A stretch of DNA of 64,000 nucleotides, taken from contig JAEOSR010000163.1 in assembly GCA_016840285.1 (NCBI GenBank), forward strand, positions 65,777-129,776. The letters are read 5' to 3'. The DNA is from Candidatus Hodarchaeota archaeon (GTDB lineage: Archaea; Asgardarchaeota; Heimdallarchaeia; Hodarchaeales; Hodarchaeaceae). Each line of letters opens with the position of its first letter. The stretch's first letter is position 1. The notes beneath the pieces are model-generated. The model did not search any database. It saw only the letters and a list, made by a program, of their open reading frames with translations, and was not told the origin of the DNA. Position numbers and translations under genes: made by a program. This document shows, piece by piece, positions 28,092-35,741 of the stretch.

Positions 28092-28292
28092 AAGTACTAA
28101 CCTGATTTTTTTTTATTTGGTTGAAAGTTTTCTGATTTCAATGCAATTATTGAAGCGTGAGTTTTGTTGGTTTAGACAACACCTTCCTTCGTATTGGATT
28201 AAACCAATAATATATACATTAAGTTATGATAATATATTAAAAAGTGATTATGACTGAGATGAAAAAAAGTTTTTCATGTGTGTTGAGTACTT

Positions 28293-29129
28293 ATGGAACT
28301 TGATTTAATCTTGAAAGTGGGAGGATCTTGCATTTCCGATAAGACATTATTATATAAGGCATTAAAATCACAATCTCCTGAAAATATTAAAGCAGCATTA
28401 GATATTAATCTAAAAAGGATTGATGCAATTGCAGCTGAAATAGGGGATGCATACTCCTTTATGAAGAAACTGATAATATTAACTGGGGTTGGAAGTCCTG
28501 GTCATTTCACCGTATTAAAACATAAATTGCACAAAGGAAATAATGGGGAACTTGAGCAACACCTAGGTCTCTTAGAGGCACAAATTGCAGTAAACCGACT
28601 TAGGCAATCTATCTTAGAATCCTTTTTAAGGCATAAGGTTCCTGTGTTTCAAGCTTATGCTTCCAGTATTTATGAATCTGACAAGATGCGAGTTATCAAA
28701 GGGGATACGGGGAATATAAAAAAGTTTTTAGCTTCAGGATTAGTTCCAGTGATTTCAGGAGATATGGTTCCTGATGTAACAATGGGTTATAGTGTCCTTT
28801 CTGGAGACCAGATATTAGCTGATCTAGCTAAAACCTTTAAACCTAAAATAATAGTATATGGATCAGATGTGGACGGTATATTTGATTCAGACCCAAAATT
28901 GAATCCAAACTCTAGATTAATACCCCAAATTTCACGAAAGGAAATTGATTCTCTGATTGAGCAAATTTCAGGAGAAGATGCGTCAGGACAGATGAGGGGA
29001 AAACTTATGGAGATTAGAAACCTATTAGATGCTGGTTTTAAGGATATTCTTCTTTTAAACTTAACAAAAAAGGGAGTTCTCTCACAAGCCTTGAATAATG
29101 AAGATGTATCTTATACTAGATTTTACTGA
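28293..29129 (+). CDS. Isopentenyl phosphate kinase
   Basis: 278 residues of the amino-acid kinase fold. The N-terminal LILKVGGSCISDK, the GVGSPGHF segment with the catalytic His (about residue 71), PVISGDMVPD, the sugar/nucleotide segment YGSDVDGIFDSDPK, and DASGQMRGKLMEI all match IPK. The enzyme phosphorylates isopentenyl phosphate to IPP in the modified archaeal mevalonate pathway, which feeds lipid synthesis. The family's usual GGxGSfGH is slightly changed here to GVGSPGH, and TGGM to SGQM, so the enzyme is a divergent member. No other mevalonate genes lie nearby. Confidence 0.83.
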   Translation: MELDLILKVGGSCISDKTLLYKALKSQSPENIKAALDINLKRIDAIAAEIGDAYSFMKKLIILTGVGSPGHFTVLKHKLHKGNNGELEQHLGLLEAQIAVNRLRQSILESFLRHKVPVFQAYASSIYESDKMRVIKGDTGNIKKFLASGLVPVISGDMVPDVTMGYSVLSGDQILADLAKTFKPKIIVYGSDVDGIFDSDPKLNPNSRLIPQISRKEIDSLIEQISGEDASGQMRGKLMEIRNLLDAGFKDILLLNLTKKGVLSQALNNEDVSYTRFY

Positions 29130-29147
29130 TCTATTGTAAGAATTTCT

Positions 29148-29678
29148 TTATCTAGGTTGAATCTTCAATATTAATTCAAAAGCTTGTTTTAAATGTCCTG
29201 AATCGATATTAGATAACACAGGGATCCCTTTAAGGCTTTCAATCCCTTCACTGGTGATGATACCAGTTATGAAAAGAGGATTTTGGGAATTATATCGATT
29301 AAGTGTTCCATAAAAGTCTTTTTCATCCCTGCAAGCAAATACGAGGGGGATATTTGGGAATCTTGAAGGATAACTTTCACAAAAAACTATATCAATAGCT
29401 GGCGGAAGATATCCTAAGAGTGTTTGGAAGTCATCTCGTTGATCAGTATGCTGGAATAATACTGTTTCATAAGGACTAGTTGATATGATAGTAGTTGCCT
29501 TAGTTTTTCTTAGTGTTACTGAATCCTTATGAGTAGGATCAAAGTCGAATTTATGTTGCATAAATTTAATTATTGCTACTTTGAATCCTCGGGTAACAAA
29601 GAAATCTGTTAAATTAGTAGTTGTAGTCGTCTTACCTGTGTTTCTGCTACCGACTATTCCAACAATAATATTTACCAT
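29148..29678 (-). CDS. mobB: MobB-like GTPase, molybdopterin-guanine dinucleotide biosynthesis
   Basis: 176 residues. The P-loop GIVGSRNTGKTTTTTNL lies at the N-terminus and a segment KFMQHKFDFDPTHKDSVTLR matches the MobB pattern of a His followed by Asp and KDS. MobB binds GTP and helps MobA attach GMP to molybdopterin. The C-terminus is shorter and less typical. No moa/mob/moe partner is in the window. ATG at 29678 was chosen; a TTG five codons upstream is also open. Confidence 0.72.
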   Translation of the reverse strand: MVNIIVGIVGSRNTGKTTTTTNLTDFFVTRGFKVAIIKFMQHKFDFDPTHKDSVTLRKTKATTIISTSPYETVLFQHTDQRDDFQTLLGYLPPAIDIVFCESYPSRFPNIPLVFACRDEKDFYGTLNRYNSQNPLFITGIITSEGIESLKGIPVLSNIDSGHLKQAFELILKIQPR

Positions 29679-29709
29679 TTTTTTAAGTTCCAAACTGTTG
29701 GAAATTATA

Positions 29710-30078
29710 TTAGATCATGTAGACCAGCAAATAGATTAGTACTCCTCCAAACGTAATTAAACCCCCTAATGTACCTCCCAGAACCGCTAAAACTGCCGAT
29801 AAGATCATCCACACAACAGTATCCTTTTCATGAGGTTTTTGATGAGCAGTGACAATTAAAACAGCAATACCAGACACAATCGTCAAAACACTCCATAAAA
29901 TGTTAAATTCTGGAGGGATGGAAATAAAATTAGGTATTATTGTGTTAATAGGTGTTGTTTGGCCAGCTAAAGCTATTACTCCCAAAAGGATCATAATTAC
30001 ACCACCGATGCCTGCTAAAAGCACTCCCGTTAATGTGCCATATCGGTGCCATTTTGATTTATATCTACGTTTTGGCAA
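29710..30078 (-). CDS. Small membrane protein with about four helices
   Basis: 122 residues with hydrophobic segments at about 15-37, 58-77, 85-104 and 105-121, and a short basic N-terminus (MPKRRYKSKWHRYG) that should stay in the cytoplasm. No known domain was recognised. It lies 32 bases upstream of mobB on the same strand and may share a transcript with it, but its composition says nothing on function. Confidence 0.6.
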   Translation of the reverse strand: MPKRRYKSKWHRYGTLTGVLLAGIGGVIMILLGVIALAGQTTPINTIIPNFISIPPEFNILWSVLTIVSGIAVLIVTAHQKPHEKDTVVWMILSAVLAVLGGTLGGLITFGGVLIYLLVYMI

Positions 30079-30200
30079 TTGGTATTTCCTCTTTTTTCTT
30101 ATAGAAATTAGGTCAATTAAAGTTTGATTATACTAGTTTGTAGAATTTAGATTGCTTGTAGATAATTTCAAAAAACCTCTAAGATTCTTTCTTTCTTGCG

Positions 30201-30659
30201 ATGAATCCTAATACACGAACTTCTTGGGAACAATATTTCATGAAAATTGCTCAACAAGTCGCCACAAGGTCTACTTGTGATCGAAAACACATTGGTGCGG
30301 TGATCGTACGTGATAAAACGATCCTTTCAACAGGATATAACGGGTCTATTCGAACACTGGCTCATTGTGATGAAGTGGGACATATGATGGATACTAAGGG
30401 AGAACATTGTATTAGAACTGTTCATGCAGAAGCTAATGCAATTGCGCAAGCAGCAAAAAATGGTGTAAATGTAAATCAGTCTGAAATTTATATCACTGCA
30501 TCCCCTTGTTGGACTTGTTTTAAATTACTTGCTAATTCAGGGATTGTTAAAGTGGTTTTTGGGGAATTCTATAGAGATGAAAGGATATTTAAGGCTGCAA
30601 AACTTGCTAACATCCAATTAAAACATCTTGAACTGGAAAATGAGGACATAAAAAAATAG
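30201..30659 (+). CDS. dCMP deaminase (zinc-dependent cytidylate deaminase family)
   Basis: 152 residues. The zinc site is clear: TVHAEANAIAQAAKNG (His 75, Glu 77) and TASPCWTCFKLL (Cys 103, Cys 106). The early segment TCDRKHIGAVIVRDKTILST and the insert with GYNGSI fit dCMP deaminases (ComEB type), which supply dUMP for thymidylate synthesis. Cytoplasmic. The length and the nucleotide-binding HCDEVGH segment are normal for the family. Confidence 0.9.
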   Translation: MNPNTRTSWEQYFMKIAQQVATRSTCDRKHIGAVIVRDKTILSTGYNGSIRTLAHCDEVGHMMDTKGEHCIRTVHAEANAIAQAAKNGVNVNQSEIYITASPCWTCFKLLANSGIVKVVFGEFYRDERIFKAAKLANIQLKHLELENEDIKK

Positions 30660-30684
30660 TATCTAGCTATACTCCCTACATAAT

Positions 30685-30693
30685 AAAAAAAAA
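30685..30693 (-). terminator. T-tract terminator for the basic-protein gene
   Basis: A run of nine A on the plus strand, i.e. T on the minus strand, lies about 55 bases after the stop of the minus-strand gene at 30748. Archaeal transcription can end at such tracts without a hairpin. Confidence 0.35.
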
Positions 30694-30747
30694 GAGAAGA
30701 AAGAATAATCGCAGACTAAAGCTCTTCTAAATATACTTGATTAAGAA

Positions 30748-31104
30748 TTATTGAACATTATATCTCTGGAAATATTGAGTTCTTACACGCTTTAGTCGTT
30801 TTTTTCGTTCTCTACTTTTTTTAACGATAGTTCTCCTTTTCTGTTTGTTTGCTATATTTTTTTTAGGTAAATTGGTTGAATGTGATTGTTTACGATTAGG
30901 ATATTTTCCTTTTCTTTTCTTCTCAACTTGGGTTTTTTTCGAGGTTTTTGAGATAAGGGAGGTTTTTCGGGGTGAATGAGTGGCACTTTGCCGCTTTTTC
31001 TTCTCCATGAGCACCTTCGTTTTTTCTTTTTCTTCCTCGAAATATTTTGTCGCGATATCTATTTCTGTGCGACCCCGTCTGTTTCTTCTTGAATGGGCTG
31101 TCAT
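30748..31104 (-). CDS. Small, highly basic Lys/Arg-rich protein
   Basis: 118 residues, roughly 40% Lys plus Arg, low complexity and probably disordered. It starts with AHSRRNRRGRTEIDIATKYF, then long Lys/Ser/Thr stretches and a C-terminal RKKRLKRVRTQYFQRYNVQ. No domain was recognised. The composition suggests nucleic-acid binding (inference). The start at 31104 is supported by GGTGA five bases upstream (plus 31111-31115). A different-frame reading at 30923-31123 is equally basic but lacks that site. Confidence 0.5.
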   Translation of the reverse strand: MTAHSRRNRRGRTEIDIATKYFEEEKEKTKVLMEKKKRQSATHSPRKTSLISKTSKKTQVEKKRKGKYPNRKQSHSTNLPKKNIANKQKRRTIVKKSRERKKRLKRVRTQYFQRYNVQ

Positions 31105-31553
31105 TGCAGTCACCTGTATTCAATATCGAGACTATTAATAGGTTATTTGTCTCGATAGTACTTCCTTGTACGTCCCTAACCAGCTCAGAAACGTTTCAGA
31201 GTCTTTCTGCTTTTCTCCCATGCATACAACTATACGAAATCTTGTTGTTAAATAACATGGTGAGGTATAAGCTATTGCTCTATCAACGATTTACGGGTCT
31301 GAATTAGTTCATATGGATTAAATTCTTTTTTCAAAGTACATATGTTTTATGCTGGTAGACCTAAACTAGCGGCGTCTTATAAGTTTAGTTACTCTACTCT
31401 CGTATCACACATCGTTCCCATTTTGTACATTATGGACATGCTGTGATACTTCTGGTAAGGTATGATCCTTAGATTTTTAAGCCTATCCTTATGAGATTAT
31501 TGTCAGAGAATTTTTGTGGCAGAAACGCCAATTCATTGTTTAATGGGTTGTGA
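31105..31553. other. Long divergent intergenic region with inverted repeats
   Basis: About 449 bases between divergent genes without a convincing protein gene. Two inverted repeats stand out in the right half: CTAAACT (31361-31367) with AGTTTAG (31382-31388), and GTATCACA (31402-31409) with TGTGATAC (31442-31449), an exact eight-base match. They could be part of a small structured RNA or operators. Base composition here is less AT-rich than in most spacers of the window. Confidence 0.4.
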
Positions 31554-32288
31554 ATGGTTAATTTTAAAGTTATTTTCTTCAATGCTGGAGGTACACTAAT
31601 TCAACTGAGAGATACAACCCTACCGATCCTTTATTCTAAACTTATCTCTCGAATTCTAGAAAAACCAATTTCATCAGAGGAAATATATGGGGCTCTCAGA
31701 AAAGCCGATACCTGGGCATTTTCCAGAAAAAAACCTGGAGCATTATTTACCGATCTAGATCAACGAAAATATCAAAATGTCTTTTACGGTCAACTGGGGA
31801 TTTTTAATCGAAAAGAGATTAACCGAATTGAAAATAAGGTCGCTAATCTGGTAGAATACGATTTTGTTCTAGAAAACGGAGTAACAGAATTACTTCGTAA
31901 TATGAAACCTAAATACGAGATTGGGTTAATATCAAACTGGGATGAATCAATAGTTGATATTTTCCAAAATCTTGGAATATATACGTATTTTGATTCGATC
32001 ACAATTTCTGAGGATATTGGTGTAAGTAAACCCGATACTGAAATCTTCAGATCTGCTCTTGAAGACTTTCCAGAGGTGAAACCGAAAGAAACAGTATATA
32101 TTGGTGATGATTATTTCGCAGATATTCTTCCAGCACAAAAAATGAATATGTTCACTATTCTTTTTGACAAAGGGCCTGATGGGATGCACGGCCGTCCTTT
32201 TCAAACTGATATAAAATGTATTAAAATCAATGAACTAAGAAAATTGCCCAAAATTCTAAATAAATACTCAAATAATCCTAAGTATTAA
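31554..32288 (+). CDS. HAD-superfamily hydrolase-like protein with altered nucleophile
   Basis: 244 residues of the HAD fold with a helical cap. Motif II (ISNWDES), motif III (GVSKPDTEIF) and motif IV (YIGDDYFADILPA) are in place. In motif I the line reads FFNAGGTL: the Asp that normally takes the phosphoryl group is Asn (AAT codon, residue 10). Family members of the REG-2/HDHD3 type have DAGGTL here. The protein may therefore be inactive, or bind ligands without hydrolysis. Similar genes elsewhere act on phosphorylated small molecules. Confidence 0.78.
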   Translation: MVNFKVIFFNAGGTLIQLRDTTLPILYSKLISRILEKPISSEEIYGALRKADTWAFSRKKPGALFTDLDQRKYQNVFYGQLGIFNRKEINRIENKVANLVEYDFVLENGVTELLRNMKPKYEIGLISNWDESIVDIFQNLGIYTYFDSITISEDIGVSKPDTEIFRSALEDFPEVKPKETVYIGDDYFADILPAQKMNMFTILFDKGPDGMHGRPFQTDIKCIKINELRKLPKILNKYSNNPKY

Positions 32289-32352
32289 GTTTTAATTTGA
32301 GTTAAATCACATTTTTTAAGGATATTCAAACCTATTATTAGAGGGAATAAAA

Positions 32353-34527
32353 ATGTACAGAGACCAATCGCCTCAGACACAATCAATTTTTCCTGGAAAA
32401 GCTGGACACCTTTTTTCTGTTATGCGAGTAGCATCGTTTCATCACTCCCCACGTTTTGCTTCTAGTTCCTTTGATGGAACTGTGAGAATATGGGATGGGG
32501 AAAAGCAGGAAAAGGTCTTATTCTATTTCTCAGAGGCTATTGAAGGGCTTTCAATAACTCCTGATGATCATAATATTATTGTGGTTCTCGCAGATTCATC
32601 AAAAGCTTTTCTTTATAATCTACAGGATGAACAAATGTATGAAATCGGCAGTGGTAAAGTCTTTCGGAACTTGCTAGGCACAAATCCAAGTAGTACAAAA
32701 GCTGCTTTAGTTACCTTTGATGATGACGCTTACATCTATAATTTCGCCTCCAAAAAAATTGGATCCCGCATATTTGTAGAAAATGTTTCAGGAGATTCTT
32801 TAATCTGGATCGATGATAATGTAGTATGCATTCCTAAGAGAAATGGGAGTGTCGCGGTAATCAACAGCGAGAAACGAAAGATTGAACAAGAAATCCCTAT
32901 ACATGATGGCCTTATTACTTCCATTTGTAGAGATGGGGAGAGAATTGTAACTGTATCCGAGGATGGAACTGGAAAAATCTTGGATTTGGAATTTAATCCG
33001 CAATTTGGTTTTAAGATTGATTTCACTCCCATTTCAGTTGACTACAGTGCACAGGCTGGTGTTGTGGTAATAACTGGGGAAAGAAACATGCTTATTGTCA
33101 ATACAAGCTCAGGAGAACTCTTAAATTATGATCAAAGTCTTTCGGGCTGTAATGCTGTTATTACTTTGGAATCTAAAATTGTTAAAGGAACTGGCGAACG
33201 TGATATAGCTATTTTCTTATCATCTGGTGAAAAAATTTCTCAAATAGATGGTCACTCTCATACTGCAGAATTTGTTTCATTCATTGGAGAAGGGTCAGTA
33301 ATCTATGCGTCAGGTGATAACCATGTACATCAATTAACTTTGTCAACAGGCCACGATCAAACATTAGCAGAGCATGCAGAAACAATTTCATCTGTTTTAT
33401 ACATTCCTTCAAAGAATACAATTATTTCAGGAGCATACGACGATTCAATAAGTATTTGGGATCTAACAAGCCATTCGGAAGTAAAAAGGATTCAAAATAC
33501 ACCCCTAGTCACAGCACTCGCTAAATCCCCCTCTGAGGATATTTTTGTAGCAGCTTGTAGTGGAGACAATACCTTGCACGTTTTTTCAACTGAGGGTGAT
33601 GAGCAGACGAAATGGACAGCTCATGATGATTTTATAAGTGCAGTCTTTTTCATGAACGATGAAGTCATCATTTCTGGAGGTGATGATGGTTTCATAAAAT
33701 TTTGGAAACGGGATGGGAAATTAATTAGCTTAGTTGAGGCCAAATCACCAATAAAATCCATAGATACAACTTTGGAATTTGATTATAATGTTACGGGTCA
33801 TTTAAACGGTGAATTAATCTTTTGGGAGAAGATTTCAAATCGGAGAATTACTCATCACAATGTAAATGCCCCAATCCAACGAATAAAGGTCGTTGACAAT
33901 TCTCTTGTTCTTTTTGCTGCTCAAAATAAATTATATCTCATGGAAATGGATGGACATCATATTACCAACGTCCAAGAGATATGTCAACATACTGAACCTA
34001 TTCGAGGAATTTATTGGCAAGAGAAGCCAGAAAAGATTATTACAGTCGCTCATAGTGTTGAGATTTTTAAAACAATCTTTGTTGCGGAAAGTGAGCTGAA
34101 ACCACCTCTAATTAGTGAAGAAGCAGAGTCTACTGTGGTTTTTGCCCCAGGATCTATGGTAGAGGAGACACTACCAGAAACAAGTGAAGTTATGTCTTCT
34201 GAAGTTATTTCAGAACCGGTTAAAACCAAAATTCCTGAAGAACAAGATGTAAAATCTGTTGATATTGAGCATCTCCAAAAAATTTCAGAGTATCTGACTA
34301 CTATTTCTCAGCAAATCAAAGAACTTGTGATACCAGAGTTAAAATCTTTCAGAGTCGACACTAATGCATTAGAAAAGTCACTTGAGGATGTACGAGATAT
34401 TTTAGAAGAGCGATTAACAGAATATAGTGAGGAGAAGAAAGAGGTTGTAGAAAAAGTTGAAGATACATCCTCTCTGGAGAAAAAACCCGATTGGACAAGC
34501 ATTGATTGGGGAAAACGAAAACGTTAA
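32353..34527 (+). CDS. WD40-repeat protein with C-terminal helical tail
   Basis: 724 residues. WD40 blades run from about residue 15 to 590, for example SSSFDGTVRIWDGEK, GAYDDSISIWDLTS and SGGDDGFIKFWKRDG, enough for two propellers. A Pro/Glu/Ser-rich linker follows, then about 75 residues of coiled helix (about 630-705), and a tail ending SIDWGKRKR. It looks like a cytoplasmic protein-binding platform. A GAGGG site precedes the ATG. The membrane protein starting 124 bases downstream on the same strand may be a partner. Confidence 0.85.
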   Translation: MYRDQSPQTQSIFPGKAGHLFSVMRVASFHHSPRFASSSFDGTVRIWDGEKQEKVLFYFSEAIEGLSITPDDHNIIVVLADSSKAFLYNLQDEQMYEIGSGKVFRNLLGTNPSSTKAALVTFDDDAYIYNFASKKIGSRIFVENVSGDSLIWIDDNVVCIPKRNGSVAVINSEKRKIEQEIPIHDGLITSICRDGERIVTVSEDGTGKILDLEFNPQFGFKIDFTPISVDYSAQAGVVVITGERNMLIVNTSSGELLNYDQSLSGCNAVITLESKIVKGTGERDIAIFLSSGEKISQIDGHSHTAEFVSFIGEGSVIYASGDNHVHQLTLSTGHDQTLAEHAETISSVLYIPSKNTIISGAYDDSISIWDLTSHSEVKRIQNTPLVTALAKSPSEDIFVAACSGDNTLHVFSTEGDEQTKWTAHDDFISAVFFMNDEVIISGGDDGFIKFWKRDGKLISLVEAKSPIKSIDTTLEFDYNVTGHLNGELIFWEKISNRRITHHNVNAPIQRIKVVDNSLVLFAAQNKLYLMEMDGHHITNVQEICQHTEPIRGIYWQEKPEKIITVAHSVEIFKTIFVAESELKPPLISEEAESTVVFAPGSMVEETLPETSEVMSSEVISEPVKTKIPEEQDVKSVDIEHLQKISEYLTTISQQIKELVIPELKSFRVDTNALEKSLEDVRDILEERLTEYSEEKKEVVEKVEDTSSLEKKPDWTSIDWGKRKR

Positions 34528-34651
34528 TAGTTCTCAAAGAACGATAGGATATCCAAGTATTCTCTTGAATATTTATATTAAAATTGAGTATCATCATTAA
34601 TTAAATGAATTTAGTCTTTATAATGAAAAAAAAACAACTGGAAGTTTTAAT

Positions 34652-35731
34652 ATGGAAGAGAGTTCAACTATGTCTGAAGATATAAATGAAACTGCTGGTA
34701 ATTCGATGAATCAGCCTCCTGAAAGCAAAATGAAACGATTGGGAGGATATATGAAAGAAACATTGAAAGAAATGTTCCGCACCCTTAGACATCCTGAATT
34801 CACGTTTGCTATTTCAGGGATAATTATCACAATTGTATTGATCCTCGTTTCTATGTTCTTCTTCATTGGACCAGCCTTATTTGAAAATCAAGTTATAACA
34901 CTTATCAGCTTTAATATCCCTTTCAATTGGTTTGGTATTATAGTATGTTTTGTTATAGCTTTCTTAGTCATCTTTCTGTGGTTTCTTCTAGGATTGAAAG
35001 TTACTCCAAAAGCAGCTCATTTGCTTGTTGATAACAAACTTCTTAAACTGTTTTTCACAAGAGGAGATGTTCATTATCTCGAATATGTCCCTCCTGAAAA
35101 AAGAAAAATCGCTATGCCTGATATATTAAACAAATATATCGCACTTTTGCTTGCATGGGTGTCTGTGTCAGCATTCTTAATAAATATCATCTCTGGTGGT
35201 GACCCTCTTCAGGTAATCAAACCTGAAACATCATCAAATGAATTGTTCTATTTTATACTCCGAGGACTTATTTTATTTGTTTTTGTACCAATAATTTTCA
35301 CATTAATTTATCCATTAGCGTGGATGCTAATTGACGCAAAATTAAAAGCCTATAATTCAGCTACCAAACTGAACTGGTTAGTTGGTAAGAAAGTTGCAAA
35401 TTTAACTAGTGGGATCATTACTTTAGGTTCTTTAGCTGCTCTAGGAGCAGATGCTATTAGTGATTTTAATACTAGAGCTCAACTGATGATTGATCTTGTT
35501 TTATTTTGCTTAATCAACGTTTCACTAATCGTTGTTCTCATTTCATTCTTTTATAACATATTTTTCAAAGGTAAATTTTACCAAATGATTATAGAAGAAG
35601 TTAAAGTGGGATTTGGTGTTACATCTGTAACATTAACCGATGAAGGCGGAGAACCTCTACCCGAGCCTGAACCTGAACCTGAGCCTGAAACCGAACCCGA
35701 GCTTAGACCTTATATATCAGAAGAGGAATGA
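34652..35731 (+). CDS. Membrane protein with Glu-Pro repeat tail
   Basis: 359 residues. About six membrane helices, the first at about 50-75 (GIIITIVLILVSMFFFIGPA), the last at about 275-305. The N-terminus is acidic and cytoplasmic. The C-terminal about 45 residues are acidic and contain a run of Glu-Pro dipeptides before the end YISEEE. No transporter motif was recognised. ATG at 34670 is an alternative start. Its stop lies 10 bases from the end of pyrG, which is convergent. Confidence 0.65.
   Translation: MEESSTMSEDINETAGNSMNQPPESKMKRLGGYMKETLKEMFRTLRHPEFTFAISGIIITIVLILVSMFFFIGPALFENQVITLISFNIPFNWFGIIVCFVIAFLVIFLWFLLGLKVTPKAAHLLVDNKLLKLFFTRGDVHYLEYVPPEKRKIAMPDILNKYIALLLAWVSVSAFLINIISGGDPLQVIKPETSSNELFYFILRGLILFVFVPIIFTLIYPLAWMLIDAKLKAYNSATKLNWLVGKKVANLTSGIITLGSLAALGADAISDFNTRAQLMIDLVLFCLINVSLIVVLISFFYNIFFKGKFYQMIIEEVKVGFGVTSVTLTDEGGEPLPEPEPEPEPETEPELRPYISEEE
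35672..35703 (+). repeat. Tandem 6-base repeats coding for Glu-Pro
   Basis: Imperfect tandem copies of GARCCT/GAACCY code for repeating Glu-Pro at the end of the membrane protein. Such tails are stiff and extended. A similar repeat occurs at 55499-55553 in an unrelated gene. Confidence 0.6.
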
Positions 35732-35741
35732 AATCCTCTCT

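Noticed and set aside
30923..31123. Second basic frame overlapping the Lys/Arg-rich gene
   Set aside because: It is shorter and lacks the GGTGA start site that supports the 30748-31104 frame.
31105..31553. RNase P RNA or SRP RNA in the long spacer
   Set aside because: The conserved core motifs of these RNAs were not seen; only inverted repeats are supported.
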